Source: an uncultured Collinsella sp. (GTDB taxonomy: Bacteria > Actinomycetota > Coriobacteriia > Coriobacteriales > Coriobacteriaceae). Taken from it: a stretch of 34,447 bases of DNA. The stretch covers positions 1 to 34,447 of the forward strand of contig CABSDO010000008.1 of the NCBI GenBank assembly GCA_902476475.1, in the 5' to 3' direction. Of this stretch, positions 10,526 through 19,712 are shown in pieces (positions within the stretch are counted from its first letter, which is position 1; each line of letters opens with the position of its first letter). The position numbers and the translations under genes were made by a program. Under the pieces are notes generated by a model. That model made no database searches and had not been told where the DNA came from. It saw only the letters and a list, made by a program, of their open reading frames with translations.

Positions 10526-11221
10526 TTACAGCTCTGCCCCGCCTAGTCGGTGAGCGATGCTGTCACAGGCCAAGGCGCCTACTACGGTCTTGGCGTCTTC
10601 GATCTTGCCGTCGAGCACGGCGTCGATCAGCTCGTGCAGCGGCACCAGGTCAACGTTGACAAACTCGTCATCATCGGGGTTGGGCGCATCAAACTCGAGC
10701 TTGGTAGCCAAGTAGATGTGGATGATCTCATCGCAAAAACCGCAGGACGTGACAATCGACGTCAAAAAGCGAATACGACCGGCCCTAAAGCCCGTCTCCT
10801 CATGCAGTTCGCGCTTGGCGCAATCGAGCGGGTCCTCGTCTGGATCGAGCTTGCCGGCGGGAATCTCGACCGTCACGCGGTCGATGGCGGTGCGGTACTG
10901 ACGCACCAGTACGATCTTGCCGCTCTCGGTCAGCGCCACAACGGCCGCCGCACCCGGATGGCGAACGATATCGCGGGCGTTGCGGTGACCGTTGGGCAGC
11001 TCAACCTCAAGACGGTGGACATCGAGGATCTTGCCCTTCCAGGCGCACTCCTCCGAAAGAATCTTCTCGTGCAGCTCGGCATCGTGCGGGTCGTCGTCGC
11101 CCAGCACCAGCGCCGGCTCGTCAGCGACCTCGCCGCCAGGCTCGCCCTCGGCGTGCCCATACATGCGGCTGTCCTCTTCGACGATCTGCGCGTCCACGAG
11201 CTCTTCGTTCTTCTCGTCCAT
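10526..11221 (-). CDS. Nudix hydrolase, ADP-ribose pyrophosphatase type
   Basis: A 231-residue hydrolase with a complete Nudix box: G-x5-E-x7-REL-x-EETGF in the stretch that begins GKLDPDEDP. The glutamates of REL-x-EE bind the metal. The preceding EIPAGKLD and the overall layout match the ADP-sugar (ADP-ribose/GDP-mannose) branch. That branch splits ADP-ribose to AMP and ribose 5-phosphate. An acidic N-terminal extension of about 50 residues (rich in Glu, Asp and Gly) comes before the domain. Of two in-frame ATGs, 11221 is chosen because AGAGGA is 9 bases upstream of it and directly abuts the one at 11230. It follows purD by 21 bases, consistent with an operon for nucleotide metabolism and housecleaning. 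Confidence 0.87.
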   Translation of the reverse strand: MDEKNEELVDAQIVEEDSRMYGHAEGEPGGEVADEPALVLGDDDPHDAELHEKILSEECAWKGKILDVHRLEVELPNGHRNARDIVRHPGAAAVVALTESGKIVLVRQYRTAIDRVTVEIPAGKLDPDEDPLDCAKRELHEETGFRAGRIRFLTSIVTSCGFCDEIIHIYLATKLEFDAPNPDDDEFVNVDLVPLHELIDAVLDGKIEDAKTVVGALACDSIAHRLGGAEL

Positions 11222-11242
11222 CCGTCTCATTCCTCTCGGATT

Positions 11243-12547
<1,305 letters not shown>

Positions 12548-12601
12548 GGGTGCCTCCTCTATGGATGAATGGCCCGCTCCGCGCGAGCCCTTTGCAAGCA
12601 A

Positions 12602-12643
12602 ATATACCCCTCGGCCGCCCGTCCGGGCTGCAAAGGGGTATAT
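12602..12643 (-). terminator. Hairpin between purA and purD
   Basis: Arms 12602-12611 (ATATACCCCT) and 12634-12643 pair perfectly; inside is a second small stem, GCCCG-GA-CGGGC. Read on the minus strand it is followed only by TTGC, so it may be a partial terminator or an mRNA processing structure rather than a full stop. Confidence 0.5.
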
Positions 12644-12665
12644 CGCAATAACCAAATAGTCCCGA

Positions 12666-13952
<1,287 letters not shown>

Positions 13953-14018
13953 GTTTACTCCTTACATTCATGGCCTGTCTACGCGCCATGCCGGCACGCA
14001 GAAGCACAAAACATTCCC

Positions 14019-14047
14019 AGTATACCCGTGCAACGGGCGCCTGTCCT
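14019..14047 (-). promoter_or_regulatory. Putative purA promoter
   Basis: On the minus strand the -35 AGGACA (14042-14047) and the -10 TATACT (14019-14024) are separated by 17 bp. The -35 box overlaps the dnaB stop codon. Confidence 0.55.
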
Positions 14048-15437
14048 ACTCCTCGGCATGTGCCCCATCAAGCTCATAGAACTTGGTGGATGCCGGCAGG
14101 AACATCAGGTCGACGTCGCCGATCGGGCCCGAACGGTTCTTGGCCACGACGATACGCGTAACGCCCTCGTCGGGTCGATCGTCGCGCGAGGCCTCGGCCT
14201 CGTCGGCGGAGCGGTCCAAGAACATAACGATATCGGCGTCCTGCTCGATGGAGCCCGATTCACGAAGGTCGGAAAGCTGCGGGCGCTTGCCGGTACGGGA
14301 TTCGACCTGACGCGAGAGCTGCGACAGCGCGATGAGCGGGATCTTGAGCTCCTTGGCCATGATCTTCAGACCACGCGACATCTCCGAAACCTCGACGGTA
14401 CGGCTCTCGGAGCGGCGTCCCGGCGGAGGACTCACCAGCTGCAGGTAGTCCAGGATGATGATTGCCTTCTCCTTGTTATGGAGCATGCGGCGGCTCTTGG
14501 CGCGAATCTCGGTCACTGTGGTGCCGGGCGTATCGTCAATCAGAATATCGAGCTTAGACAAGGTCTGCGTGGCCTCGTTGATATTGGCCCACTGCTCGGG
14601 GCTAATGCGGCCCATGCGGAAGTCACTGATCGAGATCATGGCGTAGGCGCAAATCAGACGCTGGGCAATTTCCTTGCCCGACATCTCCAGCGAGAAGAAG
14701 CCGACGGTATAACCGGCAGCGGCAGCGTTAAGTGCCAGGTTCAGAGCGAACGACGTCTTACCTACAGCAGGGCGGGCGCCGATAATGATGAGCTGGCCCT
14801 CGCGAAAACCCATGAGCATGCGGTCGAGTGACGGAAAGCCCGTGGGCACGCCCGCAGCCTGGCCACCGGCCTGGCACACTTCCTCGGCCTCGTTATAGGC
14901 CTCGACCATAAACTCGGTCAACGTCTTGTAGCTCGACTTGACCTCGCGCGCCGTAACCTTGAGCAGCTTGCTCTCGGCCAGCTCGACAACCTCTTTGGTG
15001 TCGGTGGGGGCGTTATATGCCAGCGCGTTGATCTCGTTGGTGGCGCCGATCAGCTCGCGCAGCATCGAGTCGCGTCGAACGATGGCGGCATGGTGCTGCC
15101 AGTTGACGAGCGACAGGGTCTGACCCATCAACTCCAAAATGTACGCTTCGCCGCCCACGGCATCGAGCTTGTTGATGCTTCGCAGGTAATCGATCAGCGA
15201 GATGGAGTCGATGGGAATGCGGCTGTTGTACATATCGACCATCGCGGTATAGATGGTCTTATGAATGGGCCGGTAGAAGTCATCGGGCTGCAGCTCGACC
15301 TGGGCCTCTTCGACCACCTCGGGCGATAGCAGCATAGCGGCCAGTACATTGGCCTCTGCATCTTGGTTTTGGGGAAGACCCAACTTTGAGCCGCGGTCCT
15401 CAACCGTCAGCCCGGTCTCCCTATCGTCATATGCCAT
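14046..15437 (-). CDS. dnaB: Replicative DNA helicase DnaB
   Basis: A 463-residue hexameric helicase that unwinds DNA ahead of the replication fork, 5' to 3', and recruits primase. The N-terminal helical domain (about 20-125) opens with LPQNQDAEANVLAAMLL. The RecA-like motor domain has Walker A GARPAVGKTS (220-229), the H1a-like FFSLEMS, Walker B IIILDYLQL and the LSQLSR and DLRESGSIEQDAD segments. No intein is present. Of three in-frame ATGs (15449, 15443, 15437), 15437 has AGGA 5 bases upstream. It follows rplI after a terminator, so it is expected to have its own promoter. The neighbourhood rpsF-ssb-rpsR-rplI-dnaB is a widely conserved order. Confidence 0.97.
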   Translation of the reverse strand: MAYDDRETGLTVEDRGSKLGLPQNQDAEANVLAAMLLSPEVVEEAQVELQPDDFYRPIHKTIYTAMVDMYNSRIPIDSISLIDYLRSINKLDAVGGEAYILELMGQTLSLVNWQHHAAIVRRDSMLRELIGATNEINALAYNAPTDTKEVVELAESKLLKVTAREVKSSYKTLTEFMVEAYNEAEEVCQAGGQAAGVPTGFPSLDRMLMGFREGQLIIIGARPAVGKTSFALNLALNAAAAGYTVGFFSLEMSGKEIAQRLICAYAMISISDFRMGRISPEQWANINEATQTLSKLDILIDDTPGTTVTEIRAKSRRMLHNKEKAIIILDYLQLVSPPPGRRSESRTVEVSEMSRGLKIMAKELKIPLIALSQLSRQVESRTGKRPQLSDLRESGSIEQDADIVMFLDRSADEAEASRDDRPDEGVTRIVVAKNRSGPIGDVDLMFLPASTKFYELDGAHAEE

Positions 15438-15590
15438 GAGCATCCTCATTCATATCGCTTGCGAGCATCCATAGTATCAGCCAAGGTCCCAAAACGCGCC
15501 GCGCGCCGCCAATCATCACCGAACCAAACGGATGAACGGTCCTGTATATAGGACTTCGGCGCAACGTTCGCCATGACACTCACTCAGCGC

Positions 15591-15630
15591 AAAAAAACAA
15601 AAGGGCGCCCTGGTTTCCCAGAGCGCCCTT
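15591..15630 (-). terminator. Intrinsic terminator after rplI
   Basis: A 13-bp stem with one mismatch (15601-15613 with 15618-15630), followed on the minus strand by TTTTGTTTTTTT. It closes the rpsF-ssb-rpsR-rplI transcript ahead of dnaB. A possible dnaB promoter with TATATA lies beyond it near 15545-15552, with a weak -35. Confidence 0.92.
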
Positions 15631-15662
15631 CTTAGAACAAGATTGTTGCGTTGCAGCAAATG

Positions 15663-16202
15663 CTACTCGGCAGCAGCCTCAGTCTCGACCTCGGCGGTCT
15701 CGGCCTCGACGACCTCAGCGGCCTCCTCGACCTCAGCCTCGGCAGCGAGCTCCTCGGCGGTAACGCCGACGAGAACGACAACCTCGGCCTTGATCTCGCG
15801 GTACAGCGAGATGGCAACGGTGTGGGCACCGGCAACCTTGATGGGCTTACCGAGCTCGACGCGCTTGCGGTCGATGTCCATACCGAGCTGAGCCTTGATG
15901 GCGTCAGCGATCATAGCGGCGGTAACGGAGCCAAAGAGGATGCCCTCGTCGCCGACCTTGACGTCAACGGTGACCGTCTTGCCCTCGAAGGCAGCCTTGG
16001 TCTCGTTGGCGGTAGCCAGACGGACGGCCTCGCGCTTGGCGATGTTGTTGCGACGCTCGTCAAGCTGCTTGAGGTTGCCCTTGGTGGCGGCAACAGCGAG
16101 CTTCTTGGGGAACAGGAAGTTCTCAGCGTAACCCTGAGCGACCTCTACGACGTCACCCTCGCCGCCCTTGCCCTTGATCTCATCGAGAAGAATAACCTTC
16201 AT
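15663..16202 (-). CDS. rplI: 50S ribosomal protein L9 with an acidic tail
   Basis: A 179-residue L9, which binds 23S rRNA at the L1 stalk base and affects reading frame maintenance. The N-terminal domain begins MKVILLDEIKGKGGEGDVVEVAQGYAENFL, the hallmark of the family. The long linker helix (about 40-75) and the C-terminal domain (about 78-148) follow. The last 30 residues are an Ala/Glu/Val repeat-like acidic tail that ordinary L9 (about 148 residues) lacks. It is separated from rpsR by 15 bases, with GGGAGAT in front of the start. Confidence 0.96.
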   Translation of the reverse strand: MKVILLDEIKGKGGEGDVVEVAQGYAENFLFPKKLAVAATKGNLKQLDERRNNIAKREAVRLATANETKAAFEGKTVTVDVKVGDEGILFGSVTAAMIADAIKAQLGMDIDRKRVELGKPIKVAGAHTVAISLYREIKAEVVVLVGVTAEELAAEAEVEEAAEVVEAETAEVETEAAAE

Positions 16203-16217
16203 GATGTATCTCCCTTC

Positions 16218-16484
16218 TTAGCCGCGGTCGCGGTTGCCACGAGAGGAAACCACGGGGACGGTGTACGGCAGGAGAGCCATCTCGCGGGCGCGCTTGATGG
16301 CGTTGGCGATGTCATGCTGATGCTGCGTGCAAGCGCCAGTGACGCGACGGGGCTTGATCTTGCCACGGTCGGTCATGTACTTACGGAGAAGCTGAGTGTC
16401 CTTATAGTCGATGAACTCAGTGTTCTCCTTGCAGAACTGGCAGTACTTACGACGCGGCTGACGTGCAGAAAAATCATTAGCCAT
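16218..16484 (-). CDS. rpsR: 30S ribosomal protein S18
   Basis: An 88-residue small-subunit protein that pairs with S6 on the 16S rRNA platform. It shows the typical YCQFCKE segment near residue 15, the LLRKYMTDRGKIKPRRVTG core and the C-terminal IKRAREMALLPY. The start at ATG 16484 has AAAGGT 8 bases upstream; the frame is open further upstream, but that part is not S18-like. It lies between ssb and rplI. Confidence 0.97.
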   Translation of the reverse strand: MANDFSARQPRRKYCQFCKENTEFIDYKDTQLLRKYMTDRGKIKPRRVTGACTQHQHDIANAIKRAREMALLPYTVPVVSSRGNRDRG

Positions 16485-16555
16485 GTCAAAATACCTTTCA
16501 TTTGGCAACTTCGGCGAACCGAAGCCGCCTCTCACTCAAAAATAGGTGAACACCC

Positions 16556-17008
16556 TTAGAACGGGATGTCCTCATCGTAGACGTCGACCGCGGGCGGCGT
16601 AGCCACCGGTGCGGCAGGACGTGCTGCGGGCGCGGGAGCTGCGGGGGCGTAACCGCCCTGATCGTAGCCACCCTGGCCACCACGGGAGCTCATAAACTCG
16701 ATCTCATCGACGATGACCTCAAGCTTGCTCCTGCGCTGGCCGTCGCGCTCCCAAGAGCTGTAGCGCAGCTTGCCCTCGATCGCGACCTTGTTTCCCTTTG
16801 CCAGGAAACGGCTCACGGCCTCGGCGCGGGTGCCGAACATGGTGCAGTCGACAAAGTTGGGATAGTCCTCCCACTCGCCAGTCTGCGCGTTGCGGCGACG
16901 ATCGTTCACGGCGACGCCAAAGGACAGAACCTGGGTTCCGCCGGCGGTGGCGCGCAGCTCGGGATCGCGGGTGAGGTTACCGGTGATGTTCACTCGATTG
17001 ATGCTCAT
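16556..17008 (-). CDS. ssb: Single-stranded DNA-binding protein
   Basis: A 150-residue SSB. The OB-fold domain (about 1-108) starts MSINRVNITGNLTRDPEL and includes the typical TMFGTRAEAVSRFLAKGNKV region. A Gly/Ala/Pro-rich flexible linker (about 109-142) leads to the acidic protein-binding tip DEDIPF at the C-terminus. It coats single-stranded DNA and recruits repair and replication partners. Its place between rpsF and rpsR is the common bacterial arrangement. Confidence 0.97.
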   Translation of the reverse strand: MSINRVNITGNLTRDPELRATAGGTQVLSFGVAVNDRRRNAQTGEWEDYPNFVDCTMFGTRAEAVSRFLAKGNKVAIEGKLRYSSWERDGQRRSKLEVIVDEIEFMSSRGGQGGYDQGGYAPAAPAPAARPAAPVATPPAVDVYDEDIPF

Positions 17009-17056
17009 AACTCACTACTTCCTCTTGGGGCACAAGCCCAGTCCAAAACGACAGTC

Positions 17057-17350
17057 TTACTCCTGGTCGTCGCGACGGACGATCATGTGGCGGACCACAG
17101 CGTCGGTGATGCGCAGGACGCGATCAAGCTCGGCGATCTGGGTAGGATCTGCGTGGAAGTTGATGAGGGTGTAGTCACCATCGGTGAGGTCGTTGATCTC
17201 GTAGGCGAGCTTGCGCTTGCCCCACTCGTCAACGGAGTCGACCTTGCCAGCGCCCTCAGCGATCGTGGTATCGATACGCTTCATAACAGCGAGACGAGTC
17301 TCGGGGTCGAGCGACGGGTCAACAAAGAACAGCAGTTCATAAGCCTTCAT
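17057..17350 (-). CDS. rpsF: 30S ribosomal protein S6
   Basis: A 97-residue S6 beginning MKAYELLFFVDPSLD, with the typical central ANDLTDGDYTLINF-like stretch (YEINDLTDGDYTLINF) and the C-terminal RITDAVVRHMIVR. It binds S18 and 16S rRNA. The start at ATG 17350 follows GAGGAGGTGAC; an upstream in-frame start would add seven residues and lacks support. It is first in the rpsF-ssb-rpsR-rplI operon, with a good promoter and a leader hairpin. Confidence 0.97.
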   Translation of the reverse strand: MKAYELLFFVDPSLDPETRLAVMKRIDTTIAEGAGKVDSVDEWGKRKLAYEINDLTDGDYTLINFHADPTQIAELDRVLRITDAVVRHMIVRRDDQE

Positions 17351-17376
17351 ATTGTCACCTCCTCTGGGCAAATGTG

Positions 17377-17405
17377 GCTTCAGGTCGTGAAGGTGCGCCT
17401 GAAGC
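17377..17405 (-). promoter_or_regulatory. Leader hairpin upstream of rpsF, possible S6:S18 autoregulatory site
   Basis: A perfect 8-bp stem, GCTTCAGG with CCTGAAGC (17377-17384 and 17398-17405), with a 13-nt loop lies near the 5' end of the predicted rpsF mRNA. In many bacteria the S6:S18 complex represses this operon through a conserved leader motif. I cannot confirm the motif's consensus by eye, so the function is an inference from position. Confidence 0.45.
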
Positions 17406-17421
17406 AGGAAAAGACTTGGTA

Positions 17422-17450
17422 ATAATATCTTTCAACCTCCCAGGCCGCAA
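17422..17450 (-). promoter_or_regulatory. Promoter of the rpsF operon
   Basis: On the minus strand -35 TTGCGG (17445-17450), 17-bp spacer, -10 TATTAT (17422-17427). Transcription would start near 17415, about 65 bases before the rpsF start codon. Confidence 0.65.
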
Positions 17451-17810
17451 GAATATGCAGCTACAACCTCATGACCTCCACATATGCCCATGCTCGCACC
17501 ACGTTTCATGCGCATTCCAACCAAATGCCGACCAAGAGCTTGACGGATTTGTGGACAAGATACGATGCCGCGGGGACAAGCTGAGCCAAGCCGCAGGTCA
17601 ACGGACACAAGGCCGTGGTCGCAAAATGCATACCAGTGGTCCACAGCACCACCCAAAGATTTTTAAATTCATTGCCAAGTCGCTTATGAATACCCCTTTT
17701 GAACAATTGAGTTAATCAACCACGCTGGTCGGAAGCCGTTTTTTGGCACCTCAAACCCCACTGCAACGACAAGCGCAGCCAAGCGTTTTAAAAAATGCCA
17801 ACTTTTCTGT
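17451..17810. other. Gene-free region between rpsF and the tRNA-Ser genes
   Basis: About 360 bases with no supported gene; short open frames here have no recognisable product or ribosome site. The segment 17655-17715 is AT-rich. TGTGGACAA (17550-17558) is one base away from a DnaA box. I see no cluster that would make it a replication origin. Confidence 0.5.
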
Positions 17811-17838
17811 TTGCACTTTGCGATTCCTCGTGTATACT
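17811..17838 (+). promoter_or_regulatory. Promoter of the tRNA-Ser genes
   Basis: -35 TTGCAC (17811-17816), 16-bp spacer, -10 TATACT (17833-17838), 16 bases upstream of the first tRNA-Ser. Confidence 0.6.
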
Positions 17839-17854
17839 GACTTTCGCATTTAAC

Positions 17855-17945
17855 GGAGAGTTGTCCGAGTGGCCGAAGGAGCACGATTGGAAATCGTGTA
17901 GGCGTCAAAAGCGTCTCCAGGGTTCAAATCCCTGACTCTCCGCCA
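17855..17945 (+). tRNA. tRNA-Ser(GGA)
   Basis: A class II tRNA with a long variable arm. The acceptor stem GGAGAGT pairs with ACTCTCC; the anticodon loop TTGGAAA gives GGA (codons UCC/UCU); the T loop is TTCAAAT; CCA is encoded (17943-17945). Confidence 0.97.
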
Positions 17946-17954
17946 GTTAATTCC

Positions 17955-17984
17955 AAAGCAGGCCTTCGAGCCTGCTTTGTTTTT
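17955..17984 (+). terminator. Terminator between the two tRNA-Ser genes
   Basis: An 8-bp stem, AAAGCAGG with CCTGCTTT (17955-17962 and 17971-17978), followed by GTTTTT. Because the next tRNA starts only 10 bases on, read-through or a second promoter is needed for tRNA-Ser(CGA). Confidence 0.8.
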
Positions 17985-17993
17985 ACCCCACGC

Positions 17994-18084
17994 GGAGGGG
18001 TGGCAGAGTGGTTGAATGCGGCGGTCTCGAAAACCGTTTGGCCTGTATAAGGTCACGAGGGTTCGAATCCCTCCTCCTCCGCCA
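17994..18084 (+). tRNA. tRNA-Ser(CGA)
   Basis: A class II tRNA. Acceptor GGAGGGG pairs with CTCCTCC (one G-U pair); anticodon loop CTCGAAA gives CGA (codon UCG); T loop TTCGAAT; CCA encoded (18082-18084). Its last 25 bases before CCA (18059-18083) reappear inverted at 18149-18173. Confidence 0.97.
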
Positions 18085-18095
18085 TTTTGGTTGAG

Positions 18096-18122
18096 AAAGC
18101 TCCCAAGAATGGGAGCTTTTTT
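18096..18122 (+). terminator. Intrinsic terminator after tRNA-Ser(CGA)
   Basis: A perfect 10-bp stem (18096-18105 with 18110-18119), 4-nt loop, followed by a run of T. Confidence 0.93.
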
Positions 18123-18148
18123 GTTTTGAGTCCCTAACAAGCAAATAC

Positions 18149-18287
18149 GGCGGAGGAGGAGGGATTCGAACCCGCCAGGGCGCGGAGCGTAAAGAAAACG
18201 CGCCCGTGGCGCGTTTTTAGCGCAGCGCGGTCGGCGTAAGCCGACCGGATAAATTTTGAGCTCCGCTCAAAATTTGGACATCCCTCC
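18149..18287 (-). other. tRNA-Ser-like composite element: tRNA ends with an array of hairpins inside
   Basis: Bases 18149-18173 are an exact 25-bp inverted copy of the 3' end of tRNA-Ser(CGA) (T arm and acceptor). On the same (minus) strand, 139 bases upstream, 18287-18276 reads GGAGGGATGTCC, which matches 9 of 12 bases of the tRNA-Ser 5' end and could pair with the acceptor 3' strand in 6 of 7 positions, counting one G-U. Between them the D, anticodon and variable arms are replaced by three perfect hairpins: 18251-18275 (11-bp stem), 18228-18247 (8-bp stem, GTAA loop) and 18195-18217 (10-bp stem). The T stem has one mismatch and CCA is absent (GTA). It may be a tRNA-derived pseudogene, a mobile element that picked up tRNA ends, or a structured RNA. 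Seen: the matches and stems. Inferred: the tRNA origin. Confidence 0.45.
18195..18218. terminator. Symmetric hairpin with T-run on both strands
   Basis: AAAACGCGCC-CGT-GGCGCGTTTT is a perfect 10-bp stem with a 3-nt loop; TTTTT follows on plus and TTTTC on minus. It has the shape of a compact bidirectional terminator inside the tRNA-like element. Confidence 0.6.
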
Positions 18288-18290
18288 TAT

Positions 18291-18316
18291 TCGACCACGC
18301 CCCCATCGTGGTCGAT
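18291..18316. repeat. 9-bp hairpin next to the tRNA-like element
   Basis: TCGACCACG (18291-18299) pairs with CGTGGTCGA (18308-18316), with a loop of C-rich bases. It is the fourth hairpin in a row. Confidence 0.6.
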
Positions 18317-18331
18317 CCCAGCCCATATCTC

Positions 18332-18398
18332 AAACATGTACACCGCCCTCCAAAGATGTCAAAAAATGTCGTTTTTGGAGTGTGATGTACACGTTTGC
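18332..18398. repeat. 67-bp palindromic inverted repeat, left copy
   Basis: An imperfect palindrome with arms of about 24 bp (four mismatches) ending in CAAAC and GTTTG, and an asymmetric loop GATGTCAAAAAATGTCG. Its reverse complement matches 19532-19598 at about 58 of 67 positions by eye. It lies 103 bases upstream of the nuclease-like gene. Confidence 0.85.
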
Positions 18399-18501
18399 AT
18401 ACGACGCGCACCGAGCATGAGTCGATTTGCTTGCATCCGGTATATTTCCCCACCTCAACGGACATAAGAGTTTGGTGTCAGCTCGAAGCGAGAGGCCCCC
18501 A

Positions 18502-19509
18502 ATGGATACTCCTGTTCTCATTTCGCATAAAACGGCGTGGCTCGTCCATCATGCACCGCGAAACCTGGTTCAAGCCGTCGCACAACGCGACTACCAGATA
18601 GGTGTGCGGGGCCTCTCTACCCAGCAACGCATCGCGCGCATTCGGCAGGCACTTACCGACTGCGGCATTCCGTCCACCATGCTCAAGACTATCGACATCT
18701 CCGTAGTATTTGCTTTCGAGCGAATTCGCACCAACGGTGTCACCTGCCACGTTCTCGGCCAAAACCTACCCTACGACCATATTGACGAGCTTACGCCCGG
18801 CATCTTTATCACCGACGAAGCCTTCACCTTCGTGCTCGCTGCCGAGTGGATGGATAGGATCGAATACCTCGAGTATGGTTACGAAGTTTGCGGCGACTAT
18901 CGCATGGGGCTCAATCCCTCTGACCCTTATACCGAGCAACCAGCCACCACCTCCAAGGATGAAATAACCGAACTGCTCGATCGGCACCCCGGCAAACCCG
19001 GTGCCACACGTGCACGGCTCGCGCTCAGGCACATCTACGATCACTCGGCCTCGCCTATGGAGACCGCTTCGGCAATCGCTCTCTCGCTCCCAACAAGCGA
19101 AGGCGGCGTTGGCATCCGAGGTATCGAACTCAACAAACCGCTCGAGATCCCTCAACGTCTCTGGCATTGCGCCAAAGCTCGAACACTCAAAATCGATGCG
19201 CTCGTGACCTATAAGCGCAGGGAGCTCGGTATCGAATATAAGGGCGGTTTTCACGATGAGCTCGAGCGCAAGGGAGCAGATGCGGAGCGAGAGGCCGTTC
19301 TCTCCCAAATGGGATATCGAATCGTTACGCTCACTTCGGCTCAGTTCGGCAGCCAGCTCGCCTTTCACCGCGCCATGAACAGCATTCGCGAAGCACTCGG
19401 TATGCCCCGCTGCACGGACGCCGAGTACCAGCGAAAGCAGAACGAACTGCGCAAGGCACTTATCCGCAACTGGAAGCGCGCGCAGGGCGAAGACACGCCT
19501 TCCGAGTAG
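18502..19509 (+). CDS. PD-(D/E)XK nuclease-like protein with unknown N-terminal region
   Basis: A 335-residue protein. The C-terminal part (about 228-300) has the core of a PD-(D/E)XK, Vsr/DUF559-type nuclease: Asp232 in LKIDALV, then Glu245-x-Lys247 in GIEYKGGFH, then DAEREAVLSQMGYRIVTLT, the helix and strand that usually follow. Residues 1-200 are not recognised; they are mixed alpha/beta, and the ITDEAFTF to EYLEYGYE stretch resembles the N-terminal region found beside such nuclease folds in AbiEi-like regulators, but this is weak. ATG 18502 has GAGAGG 6 bases upstream; a TTG at 18427 is a longer alternative. The gene stands alone, enclosed by two inverted 67-bp palindromes (18332-18398, 19532-19598), downstream of tRNA-Ser genes. 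It could be a solitary defence nuclease, a selfish nuclease cassette or a regulator with a nuclease fold. Confidence 0.75.
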   Translation: MDTPVLISHKTAWLVHHAPRNLVQAVAQRDYQIGVRGLSTQQRIARIRQALTDCGIPSTMLKTIDISVVFAFERIRTNGVTCHVLGQNLPYDHIDELTPGIFITDEAFTFVLAAEWMDRIEYLEYGYEVCGDYRMGLNPSDPYTEQPATTSKDEITELLDRHPGKPGATRARLALRHIYDHSASPMETASAIALSLPTSEGGVGIRGIELNKPLEIPQRLWHCAKARTLKIDALVTYKRRELGIEYKGGFHDELERKGADAEREAVLSQMGYRIVTLTSAQFGSQLAFHRAMNSIREALGMPRCTDAEYQRKQNELRKALIRNWKRAQGEDTPSE

Positions 19510-19531
19510 CGTCATCCCAGCGCGCCACACC

Positions 19532-19598
19532 AAAACATGTGCATCACCCTCCAAAACCGACATTTTTTGACATCTTTGGAGGCTGATGTACACGTTTG
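19532..19598. repeat. 67-bp palindromic inverted repeat, right copy
   Basis: An inverted copy of 18332-18398, starting 22 bases after the nuclease-like gene's stop codon. The 17-base core CGACATTTTTTGACATC is exactly conserved between the copies. No T-run of terminator type follows, and I see no target-site duplication outside the pair. Confidence 0.85.
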
Positions 19599-19712
19599 GT
19601 GTCTACGCCCGCATCCAGTCCCGACCGTTTGCCGAGCAATAGGGTCGCAATCGGCGCCGAACATGTACTATGTACGGGCATTGTCTAAACCCGTAACTCA
19701 AAGGACCCCATC

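Noticed and set aside
17432..17706. Short minus-strand open frames upstream of rpsF
   Set aside because: No ribosome site, no recognisable domain; they overlap the rpsF promoter and an AT-rich non-coding area.
17451..17715. Possible chromosomal replication origin near rpsF-ssb-dnaB
   Set aside because: Only one near-match to a DnaA box (TGTGGACAA, 17550-17558) and a modest AT-rich stretch are visible, with no box cluster, no dnaA or dnaN, and no clear strand switch of all genes.
18149..18398. CRISPR array
   Set aside because: The repeats here are inverted hairpins of different sequence, not regularly spaced direct repeats, and no cas gene is near.
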